Origin: Seison nebaliae
Taxonomy: Eukaryota > Rotifera > Pararotatoria > Seisonacea > Seisonidae
Direction: 5' to 3'
DNA: 64,000 nucleotides
NCBI GenBank assembly: GCA_023231475.1
Contig: JALJEE010002021.1
Span: 1 to 64,000, forward strand
A program made the translations under genes and the position numbers. Below are positions 23,301 through 35,291 of the stretch, one piece after another (position 1 is the first letter of the stretch; each line of letters opens with the position of its first letter). The notes beneath the pieces were generated by a model. The model had not been told where the DNA came from and ran no database searches. It saw nothing but the letters and a program-made list of their open reading frames with translations.

Positions 23301-25265
23301 ATATTGTTCCTTTCGTTCGAGTAAATTTCAAAAATGAACTAATCGATTTACGAAACAATAAACCGATCACATCATTAACATTCCATTTGACACCAGAAGG
23401 TGATTTAGGAGCGGAATTGTTGAATTATCGAATTAAGAGAGGATGGGACAGAGTGTCAAATTATCTTCTATATCAACGGCCAGAAGAGAATACGGTTAAT
23501 TCGATGATAATGCAAAATGTGAAAAGTGAAGAAGAAGCGATTGATGAATTAGATTCCTTATTTAAAACAGCTCTCTTCGAAGCAAGTGATTCGAAATTCC
23601 CAAAAATGTATTTTTCTCTTCTCACCAATATCGGAGAGAATATCATGATTGGTTATGTTAGACAAGTTGAGTCAAATCGTGATAATCAAACCGTTATCAT
23701 TTATGGAAAACCGAGTCATATTTATGAAACGAATATCGTATTAAATGTCATGAATATTACGGCGTTGTTGAATAATGAGAATTTATTCGAAGATACAACT
23801 CCTTGGTTAGAGATTCCTGCCGAAATTTCCAAACTCGTTTTATCCACATTATCATCACGACATATGATCTCGTTGACGTTGACTAAAATCCGTTTCAAAA
23901 TTTTCAAAGATAAATTAAATTCGTTCGGAGGATCGAGAACTAATCCGAAGGAAGTGATCGATCTCGTTGAAATCGAAGCAATCATCGGAACATCATCTCA
24001 ATTAGAAAGTATCGCTCCAATTGCTGTCTTCTTTGACGACATAGCAAAACCATTTGATGACGAGAAAAAAGTGAAAACGATCATTCCAATTTTCGCTAAA
24101 GGTATTTTCAAATTTCAACATGTGGAAACTGTGGAAATTCCACCAATGGACAATGGGGAACAATTGACGAAATCGATGACGAAATTAATGAATTTGATGG
24201 CGGAGGAAGATCTTCCACAAACCGTCATTTTCGATAAAGGTGATAAAAGATATGAGAATGAATTAATAACATCTCCTGTTGTTTTAATGGTTGTTCAATT
24301 TAGTGATATACCCTCGAAATATCGATGTTTTATTAAAGAATTTCAATTGTTCGAGAATGGAATGTTCGCTCTCATTTGTTCGTTGCCAACGGAAGAAAAT
24401 ATAGTTAGTCAAATGAAAAGAATTCCATATAATATCGATATGTTGAATGTTGGAAATGAGAAAATTTTCACTGGGGTGATTTTAGTAGTCATTCCTGATA
24501 TCAGTGATCGATTGGGACGATCGACGTTGAAATTTATCGGGAAATTGTTAACGAATGACGAGGCACATATGACGAAGAAGGATATGTCGGATGTTAAAGG
24601 AGAAGAAGTTTATGATTTCGTTAAGAATTATGTCTCCAATGAACAACGACAAGAGTATAATAAACAATATGGAATTTTGAAGAGTAATACGGATTTGAAA
24701 GGGAAAGATCATCATCTACCATGTCTCGTCGAAGACGATGATGCTCATGTTCTCGATCTGTTGAAAGAACCATTTCAAACGAGGAATATCGGAATTGAAA
24801 CGACACCACTCAAGAAAGATTTCAATGAACGGTTTTTTTTTCATTTGAAATAATTTTTCAAATTCTCTTCCCAATTCTCATTAGAGTTAAAGCGAGATTA
24901 AAAAATTTGAAAATTACAAAGAAAAATCAATTTCCAACATCCCAATATATTGGGAGGAATAGTGAACGAATGAAATGGGCAACTTATTTAACTCTTCAAA
25001 TTTCTCGATTAGGTTCAAATTCTAAATTTCACTAATATTATACATATACTTATTATATTTTTTTGATTTAGATACGAGAATGGTTGTGGAAGAAGATGAA
25101 TTGAAATTGGATCCCGAACCAGATGTAGCACGAAGTGCAGATAAAGAAATGGGCGACATGTCACCTACTTTGGGCGATAAGAAAACGTTAAGTCTGGGAA
25201 AAAAATCGAAATCGAAAGCGAGAACAAGCGGAAGCAAAACCGTCAGTCTGGTCAATCGACTTTAA
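20327..25265 (+). CDS. RGS22: RGS22-like multi-RGS protein
   Basis: Six exons in consistent phase, about 1,555 residues: 20327-20363 (tentative first exon), 20418-20527, 20573-20650, 20711-24831, 24885-25012 and 25072-25265. The N-terminus, once spliced, reads VFVDYFNIYLSLPIFAQRLL and then FREWIVDFRFVPFLTSDIY, closely following human RGS22 (FLVDYFNEFLSLPTF; RLPAFLESDCYFEYRL). Two RGS-like folds are visible, at about residues 137-265 (NTLWSFWFDVQYI...YWLPKYL) and 520-640 (FVDSLVGQPFRRWL...WVDYIIW). RGS domains bind G-alpha subunits; RGS22 is mainly testis-expressed in mammals. A Lys/Glu-rich coiled stretch (about 825-850) is followed by some 600 residues in which I recognise nothing. The C-terminus is Ser/Lys-rich. 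It is about 290 residues longer than human RGS22. Confidence 0.8.
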
Positions 25266-25487
25266 TAATTTTCGACGAATTCCCATTATGAATTTCTGAT
25301 GGAAACAATGTGTAATTGAGTATTTGGAAATATTGAATAATTTTCAAGCGAACAAAAAAAACCACAAATTTTTTTATAAAGTTTTATTTACAATTAAATA
25401 AGAGTGAAGGGAAATGTTGAGGGTAAAGGAAAGGAATGAAGACTATATATATTTATATGTGAGAAGAATAAATAGTGTTCCTTGAAA
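25266..25487. other. Convergent intergenic gap
   Basis: Only 222 bp separate the RGS22-like stop (+) from the sim stop (-). AT-rich 3' UTR sequence; nothing else seen. Confidence 0.6.
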
Positions 25488-28292
25488 TTAGACTATCATC
25501 ATGGCGGTGGGAAGCGATGACAATTTCTCATCTTCAATTGTTGAATGGAAATTACCCGTCTCACCAAGAAGTTGTTTGTTAGTTTTTGTGCTTTGGATAA
25601 ACGGATTAATGTTGTTGTTATTGTTGTGTGTCAAATTGTAAGTGGAATTCTCTTTGGAATTGACATGACAAAATGATTCGTCGCCTTTCAAACGTGTCGA
25701 TCTGTCACTATAATCAGTTAATAGATGATTATTCGCATCGATATGTGAATAGTTGTTGTTAGACGAGTGTGAATTATAAATATTGTGAGAATATAAATAA
25801 TTTTGAAGGAAGTCATTCGATAATTCATCAGAATTCGTTTCCGTTTGAAATTGTCCTAATAATAATTGTTGTTGTTGTTGGTGTTGTTGTTGTTGTAATT
25901 GTTGAGAATTTGGATTAATCTGATTCTGCTGATGTTGTTGTTCAATGCCAATATTTTCAGTATCTTTATTTTTATAATTGAAATAATTTGTCATTTCCAT
26001 CGGTTTATTTCCGTTATTATTATCATAAAACAAAATCGGATTAATTGTCGATGATTCGGCATGTTCGTTACTGATCGAACCAGTTGTTTGTTGCAAATTC
26101 TTTGTCATCATATAAAAATTATCGATGTGCAATTTACCGTTTTGATGGTTTTGACTATTCTGTTCTAAAATTGAGCTATCATTCACCACATTCTGATGGA
26201 GTTGTGATGTGATCGGGAACGTCGTCGTTTCATTATTATTCATCGTTTTCTCGTATTGACATTGGGAATTGATCGGATTGATTGTTGTTGTTGTTTGTGA
26301 ACTTGTTTCACAGTTTTGTATAAGATAATTAGTGGTTGATGTGGATAAATTGGAAGGAGTTGGGAGATGTAATCGAGGAAGAATCGATTGAGTATCATAT
26401 TGTTTCATCATTAAACTCGAATATCCACTATCGTCATTTGAACTGAAATTAGAACTACTAATTCCACTTTCCCGACTATGTGATTCATCCGACATATCAT
26501 TTTTCCCACTTTTCATATGTAAATTAGAAATTTGTTCGACATCCATCAATTCATTCTTCACATCCATTTTCTTCTTTTTTGAATTCTGCTTCTTCAATTT
26601 TTCACCTTTTCTCTTACCGCCACTAATCATCATTGAGTTCTCCTCATAAATTTTTCTATCGTTCTTACAACCATCATGTTTGGGAGTTAAATTTTCGTGT
26701 TTTATTTCATTTTTCATTTGAGGAACGACCACCTCCAATTTTGCATCAGTAGGTGATTTCTTTATTAATTTCTTCAGATTTAATTCAACTTTCGAACTTT
26801 TCGTTTCGCCCAATTCACTCTTCAATCGTTTCAACGTTTTCCAATATTCCGATTTGGCTTGATGGTTCTGGAAATATGAATTATCTCGCTGATCGATCGA
26901 TTGGACTGCTTGCTGATATTCATGGTCGGTCAATGACGTATTCACAGCGACAATACAATGAGGTCTCGACGATCGAGAATTGTGCACAATAGTTGCATGA
27001 GATTGTATCCAAGTCCATCCACCGTTCTTACACATTAACCGATAATATTTTGTTGTTACTTGTCCTTTAATTAATACTAAAAGAAAATCATAAAAAAGAA
27101 ATTATCAAAAAATCACTAAACGTGCTTGATGTGCCATTCTTAGATGAAATATGTCATTTGCATGAACATGTTGATAAATTGATTTTTCTATAAAATCCTG
27201 TGGTTCATATCCAGTCAAATTTGATATGCTAAGTCATAATTAAATATAATGTAATGATAAAGAAAAATTAACCCAGAGTCCAAAAATATCAATTTGAAAT
27301 CGAGCGATGCTCGAAACATGAACATGTTAGTAGCCAATCGAATTTCCGTAATTGCTGATGGCGGCAATGAGTAGCCCATTGCTACTAAACCGACATTTTG
27401 ATAACATCCAGCCGGTGTTTCATAACAGGCAGCTGGTGGTGGTGTTGGACACAAGGGATCAAGTGGATATGGTTTCACTTTCAGATATCCCATACAATGA
27501 ATGACCTTTAAAAGAAAGAAATTTAAAAATTTGAATATATTTTAGAGAAATTATTTCAACTTTATATCCGCCACATGTTAATCCTGCATTTCGTTTTGCT
27601 AATACGCATTTCATTCGGAGAAAAAAGAATCGTTCGATTTCATATTCTTGAAAAAAATTTGGAAAAAAAAAGTGATAAAAGATGGATAAACCTCTGATTA
27701 AATGAGGATATAATGGAGGTGGTGGTGCTGTGAGAAGTGTGGCGACTTCGTCATGATCAGATGGATGAATATATTCATATAAACTGTTACCTGTCAATTC
27801 GACCTGTTGATGATTATGGAGAACATGAGAGAATGGAAGAATGTTGTAAATGAGATGAACTTGTGAAAGACCCAAATGGACAGATGCAGTTTCAGATATG
27901 TAGATAATTGTACCATCAGGAGATACCACAAACAAGAATCCGTCTAATGTCTAAAATGGAGAATGAGAATTCTTCATATAAATAGGAGAATCGTGACTTG
28001 TAATAAATGAGTGCCGATTTCTTTCTCCATTGAACATTTGGTTTGTGACGATTCATAAAGACCTTTAACCACACAAAAGAGAATTAACAACAAGAAATTT
28101 CTGGAAATACACACCTCCTTCAGGAAACACATTCCTCATACGCAGGTATGACGTCGTTAGACGAATGACCGACGCTTTGTCCAATTGTGATGTGATGGCC
28201 GATGGTAATGGTAATAGTTTGCTCAGTTCGATAAATTCGGCATTCTCCTTTTCTCGACGGGAACGTGCTGCATTTTTCGATTTTTCTTTCAT
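25488..28292 (-). CDS. sim: Single-minded bHLH-PAS transcription factor
   Basis: Eight exons, all phases consistent, 819 residues from the ATG at 28292: 28292-28115, 28062-27998, 27950-27861, 27803-27692, 27646-27561, 27505-27273, 27228-27122 and 27076-25488. Sim is the master regulator of midline cells and dimerises with ARNT/Tango. Visible in order: basic-[19 protein letters not shown] and [24 protein letters not shown] ([45 protein letters not shown]); [32 protein letters not shown] ([41 protein letters not shown]). The C-terminal 400 or so residues are Gln/Asn-rich and probably a transactivation region. The intron at 27860-27804 is 57 bp and free of in-frame stops. An upstream exon is listed separately. 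Confidence 0.97.
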
Positions 28293-30092
28293 TGCTTCAA
28301 AACTAATAAATTGGAGAACACGAATTGAACAAAAGAATGAGAATTGATAATTGGAGGATTTTGATCGAAATGGAAAATTGGAAAGTAAGATGAACAACTG
28401 AGGAAAATGAGAGTCATTGAATGATCTTGAGGAGGAGAATGCTAAAGGAGAATTTGAGGCGGAAATTGAAGAATGATTGTGAAAGAGAATAATTCTCAAA
28501 AATTAATTGTTTGTCGTGCTAATCAACTCGTGTTTCGAATGAATATGAAACGATTATCAGTAGCAGAAGAGGCGGAATTATATAAATTCGTCCTAATATT
28601 AGTTGAATATCATCAGTATTTATACAATTCTATTTACATTCATTTTAAGCAAAAGTAATCGACAAGAAATATCGAATTTTCCTGTTTCGTTTCTATCCCC
28701 CCGAAACGGCATAATAGACGACAGATGATGGTAAACGTGTAGAGGTTGGAGGAGAATCGACATAATCGAGTGAGTTTTTTTCAAAAAAATGACTAAGAAA
28801 ATAATGGTAATCATCGTTATCATGCTACAGTAACGACGTTATATTGATACGGAGACAACAAATTGACTATTTATTATGTTGAAACTTCAAATCGAGTAGA
28901 AAGCACGTTCCTTCTTCTACTTGATTTTCGTCTACTCTCTACTTTCATATTTGTTTATCTCTCCTCCTTAATAGTTATCGATCATTTTACTTATCTTTCC
29001 GTTTACTTCATCAATGGAACAAGTTATGTAGAATTCATCATCTCCTTTCTCTCCGACAATTATTCCCCACGAAAAACTTACCTACGATATTCGATTCCTT
29101 CTCTACCTTCTCTATATCGTCATTTAATATTTATAAGATAACAAACAAAAAAAAGAATACTTTTAATTCATTCCTCTCCTTAATAACATCTCATTATCAT
29201 CATCATTCTCATTATGAGATGAAGATTAATTTAAATTATTCCATATAACATTATTCATTGGAATCTCAGTGCGTTGGATGGACGAAAGAATGAGATGGAA
29301 TAATTGGAATAATTCCAATCAATTTCTGAATTGCGATTGAATTTGAGTAAATGTCATTGCAGAATTTATTAAACGAATAACAAAAGACGACATTCTATTA
29401 TCTTACTCCTTCAAAGAAACATATGAAAACGAAAGAGATTTACGACTGTGCCGAAAAAATGGTAAAAGTCGCTAATAACTAAATAAACATAATATATGAC
29501 GAAAGTCGATTTATAGCGAACGTGATCAGACAATGAATTGTGAGAATATTGTAAATATAGCGGTGTTCATCGAGTTAAATGAATCATCAGACGAAAAGGA
29601 AGAACATTCAATAGGAAACAGAAAATAATCTTCTCGACAACAGAAAGTAGTTGAGAAGAAAACGTTTCCTTTTTCACTTGTGACGATGATGGTTATGATT
29701 TCCATTCACTTTATCTTGATTCACCAATCAAAAGTGATGAAGATTTATCAATAAAAACGTTTCGTGTTGAAAGTGCTGGATGGAATTTTCGTACAAAGTA
29801 ATTCATCAAAAAATATGTGATAAATCGAATCCTCATTAATTTGACCTAAAAGTGTCAATGAATTTGAGGAGGAAGAAAATGGATGTTTAGAGTAGGAAAG
29901 AATAATATGTCAGTGAGTGCAGAAGGGAAACAAATGGAAAGTTTTAGCAAATTTCAAACAGATAGTCACGAATGAATCAGCTCATCGAATATCAGACGAC
30001 ATTCGGTATTAAGAAGAAAATCCTCGCATAACTGTCAATTAAAGGGGAAAAAAGTACCAACATTTTGGCATATGTCGTCCACGATAACTTAC
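28293..30092. other. Gene-poor region upstream of sim
   Basis: No supported exon apart from the neighbouring candidates. Probably the upstream intron or 5' regulatory DNA of sim. I could not identify specific binding sites with confidence. Confidence 0.45.
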
Positions 30093-30297
30093 TTTTAGGA
30101 CGACGAATTTTCCTCTGATCCATTGGAATGTATGTGCGTTTGGCTACACTACGTTGTTTGTCTTCTCTGATAAGAGTTGTATCGGTGAATGACTTCATCG
30201 GGAAAACATCAGACGGGAAGCAGGTTGTTTGATAGTAGAATTCGTTCATGAACATCTCCTCGCATAAGGAGAGCGGATCGATTTTATCCAGTTCCAT
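30093..30297 (-). CDS. Possible 5' coding exon (alternative N-terminus of sim)
   Basis: An open frame from the ATG at 30297 (MELDKIDPLSLCEEMFMNEF) of 68 codons plus one base, ending at a textbook donor GTAAGT (30092) after RRPK. Reading on past the donor gives an unremarkable stop, so it looks like a first coding exon. Its one-base phase can join in frame to sim at an acceptor TTGAAG placed two bases before the sim ATG, giving RRPK-T-MKEKSK. It lies 1.8 kb upstream of the bHLH exon in an otherwise gene-free interval, so an alternative sim promoter is plausible. The join is inference. The exon could also belong to an unrecognised gene or be spurious. Confidence 0.4.
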
Positions 30298-33225
30298 ATG
30301 AAACACGAAGAGTCGAAAAGAAATTTTTTCGTATGAAATTAATTTCTCTCAAAATTTTATCGGAAAAGGAAATTGTCTTTGAATTTGAATGTTTTTGTCG
30401 GGAAGGAAATGTTCAATTTGGAGAATAAATGAATTCAATTAAATTTACTTGCATCAATTACAGTTGGAGTAGAGGATGATTAGAAGAGATCGGCACGTGC
30501 GATTTCTTCATAGTGACTAGAACCATTAAAAGCGACTTAGCAATAAATATTAATCATAAAAACATTAGTGAGCGAATGATGAGCATTCATTCGAGAATAC
30601 ATTGATTTCACTGAGAAATGGGGAACTAACAGAAAATCTATTCCGTTCATATTGATAGAGAGAAGGAAGACCACGACCTACTGGGAGAATTGAAGGTAAG
30701 GAGAGATAGAGATAAGGAGAACCACCTCTGACTGTCGAAGGAAATCATCGTCAGTTAATTTGTTTCTATACAATTCTCTTCGTCGAATGAAATGAGATGA
30801 ACGTCACGTTTTATTATTTGGAGGAATGAATTTATTAACATTTAACATTCTCCGACAGTTAGCTAATATGGAGGAATGAATAAGAACAACAATGAGAGAA
30901 TGCAACCAAGAGTTGATATCTGACAAAGATTTTCAAAGGAAAATTTCTAATATTTCTAATAATTTAAGTGTCTAATAAACACTTGGTCTAACTTTCTCGT
31001 CTTTTACACGCTCTCTGATGGAAATGTAACACGTTAAGGAAAGTTCACTAAGAATTGATGGGTAATCAGCGTTTTCACGTTAATTACTAGACGGAAATGA
31101 CTAAACAAATATTTCTTTTTTCATATCCGTTGTAAAAAAGTTGGGGGAACTTAATCTTAAAATTTATTTGTCTAACATGTCAACGAGAATGAAAAGACAT
31201 CAGTGTAGCTATTACAATTGGGAGTGAGAAAAAGAAAAAAAATTTATTACGTCTAATGAAATATGAATGTGTAATCGATTGGAATTGGATTTCTGTAATG
31301 AAGTCGCTTTGTGTGAGAAGAACTCCTTCGATCCCGAATATGATGAGAATGTATTCTGCCCTACTTTCCCATTCCATCCAGAATGGAAGATAATTGAGAT
31401 TGTATTGAATCTCATCTATCCCTCTATTCGCCCCACATTGTCTTCTTCGAATAATTTCGGATTAGCAATCCGATTCTACTTTTATCAGACAAATGACGAA
31501 TCTTTCATTGTTTTATGTAATTTATATTTTCCTCAAATTATTCATCAGACTAATTTTGTTTGTAAGAAAAATTAATTCATTCATTTTTATCCACGAAACA
31601 ACTGGAGAATTATGAGAAGATGTGTAATCGATTATCTCAATGAGAACAACGATCTAGAACGAAAGTGATATGAGACAGAAGATGAAGAAAATTGAATATA
31701 AAATTATGACGACCTACTTAAGAGAGTCGGTGGACATCTTGAACACCTATCAATTTTCAATAGAAAACTTATCTGATAATGATGATGGTAAAGGAATACT
31801 AAATGAAGATGTTCCTTCAAGACATTGATGATAATCATCGATATCATTCTCCCAAACGAATATGATGAGAAAAATATACAAATAACTAAAATCGTGTGAA
31901 CTAAAACGAACTAAACATAATGTGATGGAAAAATTTATTTTGAAACTACTTTTTTCTTTGGAATAATAAATATTAAAAAATTGGTAAAAAAAAACGGAAT
32001 AAGAACGGAAAAATGAGAAGACAATTTGATTGAATATCTATATAGATTAATTAATCCTCATAATTATGAGCATGAAAATTCTATAAAATATTTTTATTAG
32101 TTTTCCCCGTTCAGCTACTGGGAAATAAGAGTCCATTGAGCTAGCACATCCCAACGAATCATTTAAGAATTGGTTAATAAAAATTGTGGTAATTAGCATA
32201 TTGGTGGAGAAGTGTTTCGATTTTACGGATTAATGAAATATTCGTTTTTGTGTAGAATCCTTCATTTTTTATTGGACGAAACAACCACATAACATCTAAC
32301 CTTCCACATCGAATAATTTGAGTTAGTGAAAAGGAAGTCGATTAATTAATGAAGTGAAATATTCCTCTCTTTTCACGATTAGTTGATAGATGTGGTTAAT
32401 GGATAGGAAATGATAAGTAAGATGATAAATAACCGATCATTCATTACTCCTTCAAAATTCGATATCGATTGTCATTTGGTGTTAGGAACAACTTAGTTCC
32501 GAATCATTTGAAAGAATGATACTGGATAAATGGTGGAAAAGAATTCATTTCTTTATTTGCTGAATATTCGACTTGAGAAGAATTCTCCTTTCAATCAACT
32601 CCTTTTAATAATCATCACGAACGGTAAACATGATATCAACAGCTGATCGACCAACATTTACTATCCAATTCTCCTGAAATTGATCTCTTTCTTTGTTTCA
32701 TCGATATGAAACATAAACGTCCATTCCAGATGTTTCATTCTATTGTTACTATTAATAATCTCTTGTTCTTTCAATAATACCGGTGTAATGGTTGCGGTGG
32801 AAATTCTACCATAGAATTGATGCTTCTCATGTTAATTACATTGTTTATTCCCATTCTTCTTCTCATCACTTTGTTATTCTTAATAAATTTCGTTTTCCCC
32901 AATAATAAACTTTATCTTCTCCCAGATGAGAAATTTATTAATTTTTTTCAATTATTATTTTCACGAAATATTTCAATTGGAAAATATTTAGTTTAATTTA
33001 AAAAATAAAAATTTTACAATTTAAATTTATTATTGATAAATTGAATGGAAAAACAAATTTGGAGAAAATGAAAATTGAAATATGAAAAGTTTAAATTAAA
33101 ATGGAATATGTGATGATGGAATGGAATGAGAATACAAAATTGAGAATCAGTTAATTGTTTGGAATAGATGAGAGTATTAAAATATAGAAATAAAAGTAAA
33201 AAGTGTTATTGGAATAAATTATGAA
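30298..33225. other. Gene-poor region, 2.9 kb
   Basis: No coding exon I can support. The longest open frame (about 102 codons near 31267-31575, +) has no recognisable motif or splice support. It may hold sim control elements or the 3' UTR of the MAGUK gene that ends at 33226. Confidence 0.45.
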
Positions 33226-34878
33226 TCAATAAATCCATGAGACAGGAACCCATTGAGGTTCGGCGTCCAATGCATCTAAAGCATTCAATAAATTTTGTAG
33301 CATCGTTTCCGGATCTTCAGTTTCTAGAATTAAATCGAATTTATGTCCATATAATTGTTCGATTTGTTCACTTTCCGCAATTTGCGCTTCCTCAGCAAAC
33401 AGATGTGGATGACTTCCATTGAGATTATGATATTTCTGGAGCGCATTCAAATTCTCCGTTTTTGGAACTTTCAAGAAAACGACAAACGGCATAAAACTGG
33501 AATTGCACAAGAATTTCAAAGATTGAGGTGAACAGTCAATGATGCACATTCGACTAGTACGAATAACTTGTCGGATGGTTTCGAATTTCGTCCCATAAAT
33601 ATGGTCGTTGTAATCGCCCCATTCCAGGAATTCATTATTGGCAATATCCTGTTCCAATTGTTCACGACTACTAAAATAATAAGCGATACCATTCTCTTCT
33701 CCATCTCGTATGGGACGGGAAGTAAACGGAATTGCAACATCAAATCGTTCAGGATCAATTTCCATTAATCTACTTTTAATGGTTCGTCTACCAGAACCTT
33801 TCGTTCCGATAAGAATAAGAGTTCGTCTTTTAAATGGTGGCATTCTGGCAACTTCCTCATAAAGAATAAGATCAGCATTATCCAAATCTGAATGATTTTT
33901 CGAACTGAATAATTCTTTTTTTTTACGTCTTTTTTCGAACAATCCGCACAAATATGAAACTTTTGAAATATCTTTATATGGTTCGACGAATGCTTTCCGT
34001 CTCTCCTCCAAATATCGAGATGGTATTAGACCTTTCTTTGACGGATCTCGAAATAGACAAGCTTGCCACCAATGAATATCTTCCTGAGAAATGATATGAA
34101 GAATATCACCTCGATTAAATGAGAGACCCACATTTTTTGATGGAATTAATTTATCATTACTTGGATTATAAGAAAAATAAGCTTTGACATATTTTTGAAA
34201 AGTTTGAGACATTTCATAATAACTCGGAATCACTTTAAATGTTATACTCGTTTCCGCTTCATTCATCACTCGTTTCAAATCGTCTGGTGATTCCACTTCG
34301 ATTCCATTCACTTCTTTAATAATATCACCAATATGTAACATTCCATGACGATCGATCATTCCACCTTCGATAATTTTAGCAATTTCCAATTCGTTATTAT
34401 CATTCGTTCGAACGGTAATACCTAATGGCTCATTATTCACACGTTGTAATCCAACAAAACGGATTTGTGTTTCATCTCCATTTTGATCATTCACATATTC
34501 CGAAGTGAATTGTGGTGATGTCGAATGATTAGTCGATGACACTCCCATATTCCATTTACCGAAAATAAATGGAATAACTGATAATTCACTACTCCTTATC
34601 GGATTGTTGTTGTTGTTGATGATGGTATTGTATGAATTGAGAGATTGTTGCATTTTGAATGTTTCCAGACATTTGATTAATTCACTCGCGTATTGTCGTT
34701 CATACGATTCTTCGGGTGATTGACAATAATTCCCTAACGAATCAACAATCTCTTTCAGCAATTGAAGCACACCATCATATTTCCGATCGTAACGATCGAC
34801 TGGAACATGTAATCGTTCAGCATTCAACATATTCTGAACCATTTCCTCATTGGAAAACATGGAATTCATCTGACTCAT
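33226..34878 (-). CDS. MPP2/MPP6 (PALS2)/varicose-type membrane guanylate kinase
   Basis: Single exon, 550 residues. MAGUK scaffold for septate or cell-cell junctions at the plasma membrane. The N-terminal 75 residues (VLQLLKEIVDSLGN, CLETFKMQQ) look L27-like. Then PDZ at about 138-220 (RFVGLQRVNNEPLGITVRTN, GMLHIGDIIKEVNG), SH3 at about 230-300 (VKAYFSYNP, FNRGDILHIISQEDIHWWQA, LIPSRYLEER), a basic hook, and guanylate kinase at about 350-540 (RRTLILIGTKGSGRRTIKSRL, IPFTSRPIRDGEENG, EFLEWGDYNDHIYGT). It ends PQWVPVSWIY, the C-terminus typical of the MPP2/MPP6/Varicose subgroup, which is why I prefer this group over PALS1 or p55. The P-loop reads GTKGSGRR and is degenerate, as expected for a non-catalytic scaffold. 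Confidence 0.93.
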   Translation of the reverse strand: MSQMNSMFSNEEMVQNMLNAERLHVPVDRYDRKYDGVLQLLKEIVDSLGNYCQSPEESYERQYASELIKCLETFKMQQSLNSYNTIINNNNNPIRSSELSVIPFIFGKWNMGVSSTNHSTSPQFTSEYVNDQNGDETQIRFVGLQRVNNEPLGITVRTNDNNELEIAKIIEGGMIDRHGMLHIGDIIKEVNGIEVESPDDLKRVMNEAETSITFKVIPSYYEMSQTFQKYVKAYFSYNPSNDKLIPSKNVGLSFNRGDILHIISQEDIHWWQACLFRDPSKKGLIPSRYLEERRKAFVEPYKDISKVSYLCGLFEKRRKKKELFSSKNHSDLDNADLILYEEVARMPPFKRRTLILIGTKGSGRRTIKSRLMEIDPERFDVAIPFTSRPIRDGEENGIAYYFSSREQLEQDIANNEFLEWGDYNDHIYGTKFETIRQVIRTSRMCIIDCSPQSLKFLCNSSFMPFVVFLKVPKTENLNALQKYHNLNGSHPHLFAEEAQIAESEQIEQLYGHKFDLILETEDPETMLQNLLNALDALDAEPQWVPVSWIY

Positions 34879-35291
34879 CTTCTCTCATCAAATTACTTTT
34901 TCCTTTTCCTCTTTATTACCAGATGTACATCCGTCTCTATTGTCACTCGTCTTTGTTTACAAACTCAATTTTATCAAAATACAAAAGAATTTTGATATAA
35001 GCTTAACTTTTGAATAAATCAAAAAAGTTAAACAAAATTTTTTTTTCAAATTTTCCAACGTTTATTGATAGGATATATGAATTGAGGATATATGGTAGAA
35101 TTGAATATCAGATTATTATTTAAAAGAAATTTATTGTTAATAAAATATTCAATTTTTCGTGCAATTTTCATGCACTAAATCAGAACTTTTTAGTTAATCA
35201 CTAATATTTAATTAATAATAACTTATTGTAATATTATATTAATAATTAATTTATTGGAATTGAAGAGAAATAAATGTTGGGAATAAAAGAC
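34879..35291. other. Intergenic gap
   Basis: About 410 bp of AT-rich DNA between the MAGUK start and the ALG2 stop. No gene seen. Confidence 0.6.

Noticed and set aside
31267-31575. Plus-strand frame of about 102 codons in the region upstream of sim
   Set aside because: No domain, no signal peptide, no flanking splice sites, and composition as expected by chance.
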